A stretch of DNA of 64,000 nt from assembly GCF_954871325.1 (NCBI RefSeq), contig NC_088776.1:47262569-47326568 (forward strand), in the 5' to 3' direction. Position numbers and translations under genes: made by a program. This DNA is from Gordionus sp. m RMFG-2023. Taxonomy: Eukaryota; Nematomorpha; Gordioida; Chordodea; Parachordodidae. The notes beneath the pieces are model-generated. The model saw nothing but the letters and a program-made list of their open reading frames with translations, was not told the DNA's origin and made no database searches. Of the stretch, positions 62,015 to 64,000 are shown piece after piece; the stretch's first letter is position 1; each line of letters opens with the position of its first letter.

Positions 62015-64000
62015 TTAGATTTCTTCAATAAACCTCTTTGTAGGTTTACGGTTTCTTGATGAGCATCGTAATGTGGTATTTGTATTTGTGTTTGTATTTG
62101 CTTCATTCACTGGCACAACCATTTCTGTAACTTCCAAAGAACTTTCATGATTTGGGATAACTAAACGATTTCTTAACTGATCTGCATGCTTCCGTAATGT
62201 TTTCCCGGAAGATTCAACAATATAAGAATAAAGTCCTATTCTTTCTTTAATTACTCCCTCTCTCCAACCATTGGTATTTTCATTATTTAACCATATAGGT
62301 TGTGAGATTTCAAATTCTCTTTCCTTTGAATGTAAATCATGATGAAGGCTTTGTTTATCATTAGCCCTTACTATTTCGTGTTCGGCATTTGGTCGGATCC
62401 AATCCAGACTTGTTTTCAATTGCCTCCCAAACATAATTTTAGCAGGAGATCTCCCTGTGGAACTATGCTCTCCCAATCGGTAGGTTGTTAAAACCTGTGT
62501 CATAGCTTCTTCGGGATCGCTAATTGAATCTCTCGTTGCATAATACCGACCTTTCAAAGTTCGTACTGTACGTTCAGCTAATCCATTAGTTTTTGGATGA
62601 TAGGGTGCCGAACGTATATGACGTATGTTATTTAAATCACAATACCTACGGAATTCCCCTGATAAGAATTGTGGTCCTTTGTCTGACACACTGTACTTGG
62701 GTATTCCAAACCTAGCAAACCATTTATTTAGTCGTTTTATCATAGCATCAGCAGAGGTATTATGCATTAGATCAACTTCTAACCATGGTCTATTTTTCTG
62801 GCATCCAGAACATATTTTGATAAAATTTTCTATATCAACATCACATCTGGGCCACCAACAATACAATCTAAAAATAGATTTCATTACATTTTCCCCAGGA
62901 TGTCCCCAGTGAATCATTCCTAACACTGCATTTCTTAATTTATTAGGAATAACCAATCTCCCATTCCATTCTATAATATCACGATTGACAGAAAGCTCTT
63001 CCCGTCGATTATAAAAATTAACTATTTCTTTATCTTTATGACGATCAAAGTTTCGCCAACTTTGCTGAATATGTATTGCTACTTTTTTTAATATTAAATC
63101 TTGCTTCGACTCTTTTCGTAGAATATTTTCTGACAATTGCATATCATCTAAATTAATACTTCGAATATCCAAAGCATGTTTAGAATCTTGATTCTCTTCC
63201 GAAATTTCTTGGTGTTTATTAATCAAATCTCGAATTCTAGGATCTAGTGTTATGCAACATTTTTCTTTTTCAATATTGTTGACCAAATTGAGTACTTGTT
63301 TAATCATAACCTGACGAGGCATTTCTAAATTGAATGCTATAATCCATGGTAATCCGAAAAGAGGCACCCCAGTTGTATTCATTATTACCACTGGTAGAGT
63401 CCTTGTCTGTGATCCAATCCTAACATTGACTTGGGTCTCGCCCTTGACGTCTAACGGATGATCACCATATGCAGTCAATGGACTGGTTGGCCTAATTTTT
63501 GGTCGCCCAATACTTGTCCATATATCAATTCCTATCAATGACGCTTGTGCACCAGTGTCAAAATCAAATTCAACATCTAACCCATTTATCTCTGCAGTTA
63601 GTTTTGCTCGATTCTCTCGATTTTGTTGAATCTTCCAAATATTATGAATAGAATCACTTGATGACACTCTTATATAATTTAAATTCTTTGATTTACAGCA
63701 AACTGCAAAATGACCAATTTTTTTACATTTATTACATGCCGCATTTGTAGCTGGACATCTCACTTCTCGGTTATGAATAAAACCACATTTATAACATTTA
63801 AGTTTATTATAATCTTTATCATTATTATATTTGTAGTTATTATTATCTTTATCAAATGTATTATTATACTTGACTTTATTATAGCCTTTATCAATTGTAG
63901 TCGTCGTTTTTATTGGATGTTTATAATTACTATCATTATCATTTCTTTTGTTATTAACATTTATCTTATTAACAACTGGCATATTTTTATTTGCCATTTC
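62015..64000 (-). mobile_element. Ty3/gypsy-type LTR retroelement fossil (runs off edge)
   Basis: A long minus-strand open frame (62015 to about 63997) carries, in order, zinc-knuckle motifs (CYKCGFIHN and CNKCKKIGHFAVCC), a retroviral-type aspartic protease (DFDTGAQASLIG), an integrase zinc-binding HHCC region and part of an integrase core with a C-terminal region. The order protease then integrase at the end of pol is that of Ty3/gypsy elements. The copy is broken: it does not carry a full set of pol parts within the window, with about one large break visible. No LTR was recognised and the 5' part lies beyond the window. The long open frame suggests it is not very old. Confidence 0.85.

Noticed and set aside
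62625-62912. Plus-strand 95-codon frame
   Set aside because: Antisense to the integrase part of the LTR retroelement.
1-64000. Previously undescribed multi-gene defence or biosynthetic system
   Set aside because: The only intact genes are two housekeeping genes, POLE2 and GBF1; everything else recognised is transposon-derived or unidentified debris.

Overview
The window is nuclear DNA of an animal. It is extremely A+T-rich and holds two large, intron-rich host genes whose introns and flanks are full of transposable-element relics. The animal is suggested by metazoan-type hAT, mariner and RTE elements, by a U12-type AT-AC intron, and by two proteins that align along their length with animal POLE2 and GBF1. 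I cannot name the species. An early-branching or fast-evolving AT-rich invertebrate fits best.

Layout. 1-10409: no recognisable gene, only degenerate repeats and short inverted-repeat elements. 10410-31287 (+): POLE2, the second subunit of DNA polymerase epsilon, rebuilt here as 14 exons (598 codons plus stop) that join in phase; the start codon, the stop and every exon I expect are inside the window. Intron 6 (24098-24241) has the signals of a U12-type AT-AC intron. Introns 2 and 4 hold broken coding-like stretches of unknown origin. Other introns hold an RTE LINE fragment, hAT elements and poly(C) tracts. 31288-31470: a 183-bp tail-to-tail gap with an AATAAA on each strand. 31471-57545 (-): GBF1, the large Sec7-domain Arf exchange factor of the Golgi, as 29 exons covering DCB, HUS, Sec7, the HDS domains and a Tyr/Asn/Pro-rich tail; the first ~100 codons were not found. 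Its introns hold a hAT transposase fossil, a mariner fossil and several short elements. 57546-64000: two hAT elements with 8-bp target duplications, then a broken Ty3/gypsy-type LTR retroelement (-) running off the right edge.

The two host genes are unrelated in function: POLE2 belongs to the leading-strand replicase, GBF1 activates Arf1 for COPI recruitment. They share a 3' boundary and a common splicing style. Of 39 inferred GT donors about 18 have T at +3, and of 41 AG acceptors about 19 are AAG and only about 4 CAG, which is unlike the usual animal consensus. With the AT-AC intron, this splicing pattern is the most interesting signal here. I found no tRNA, rRNA, CRISPR or bacterial features.
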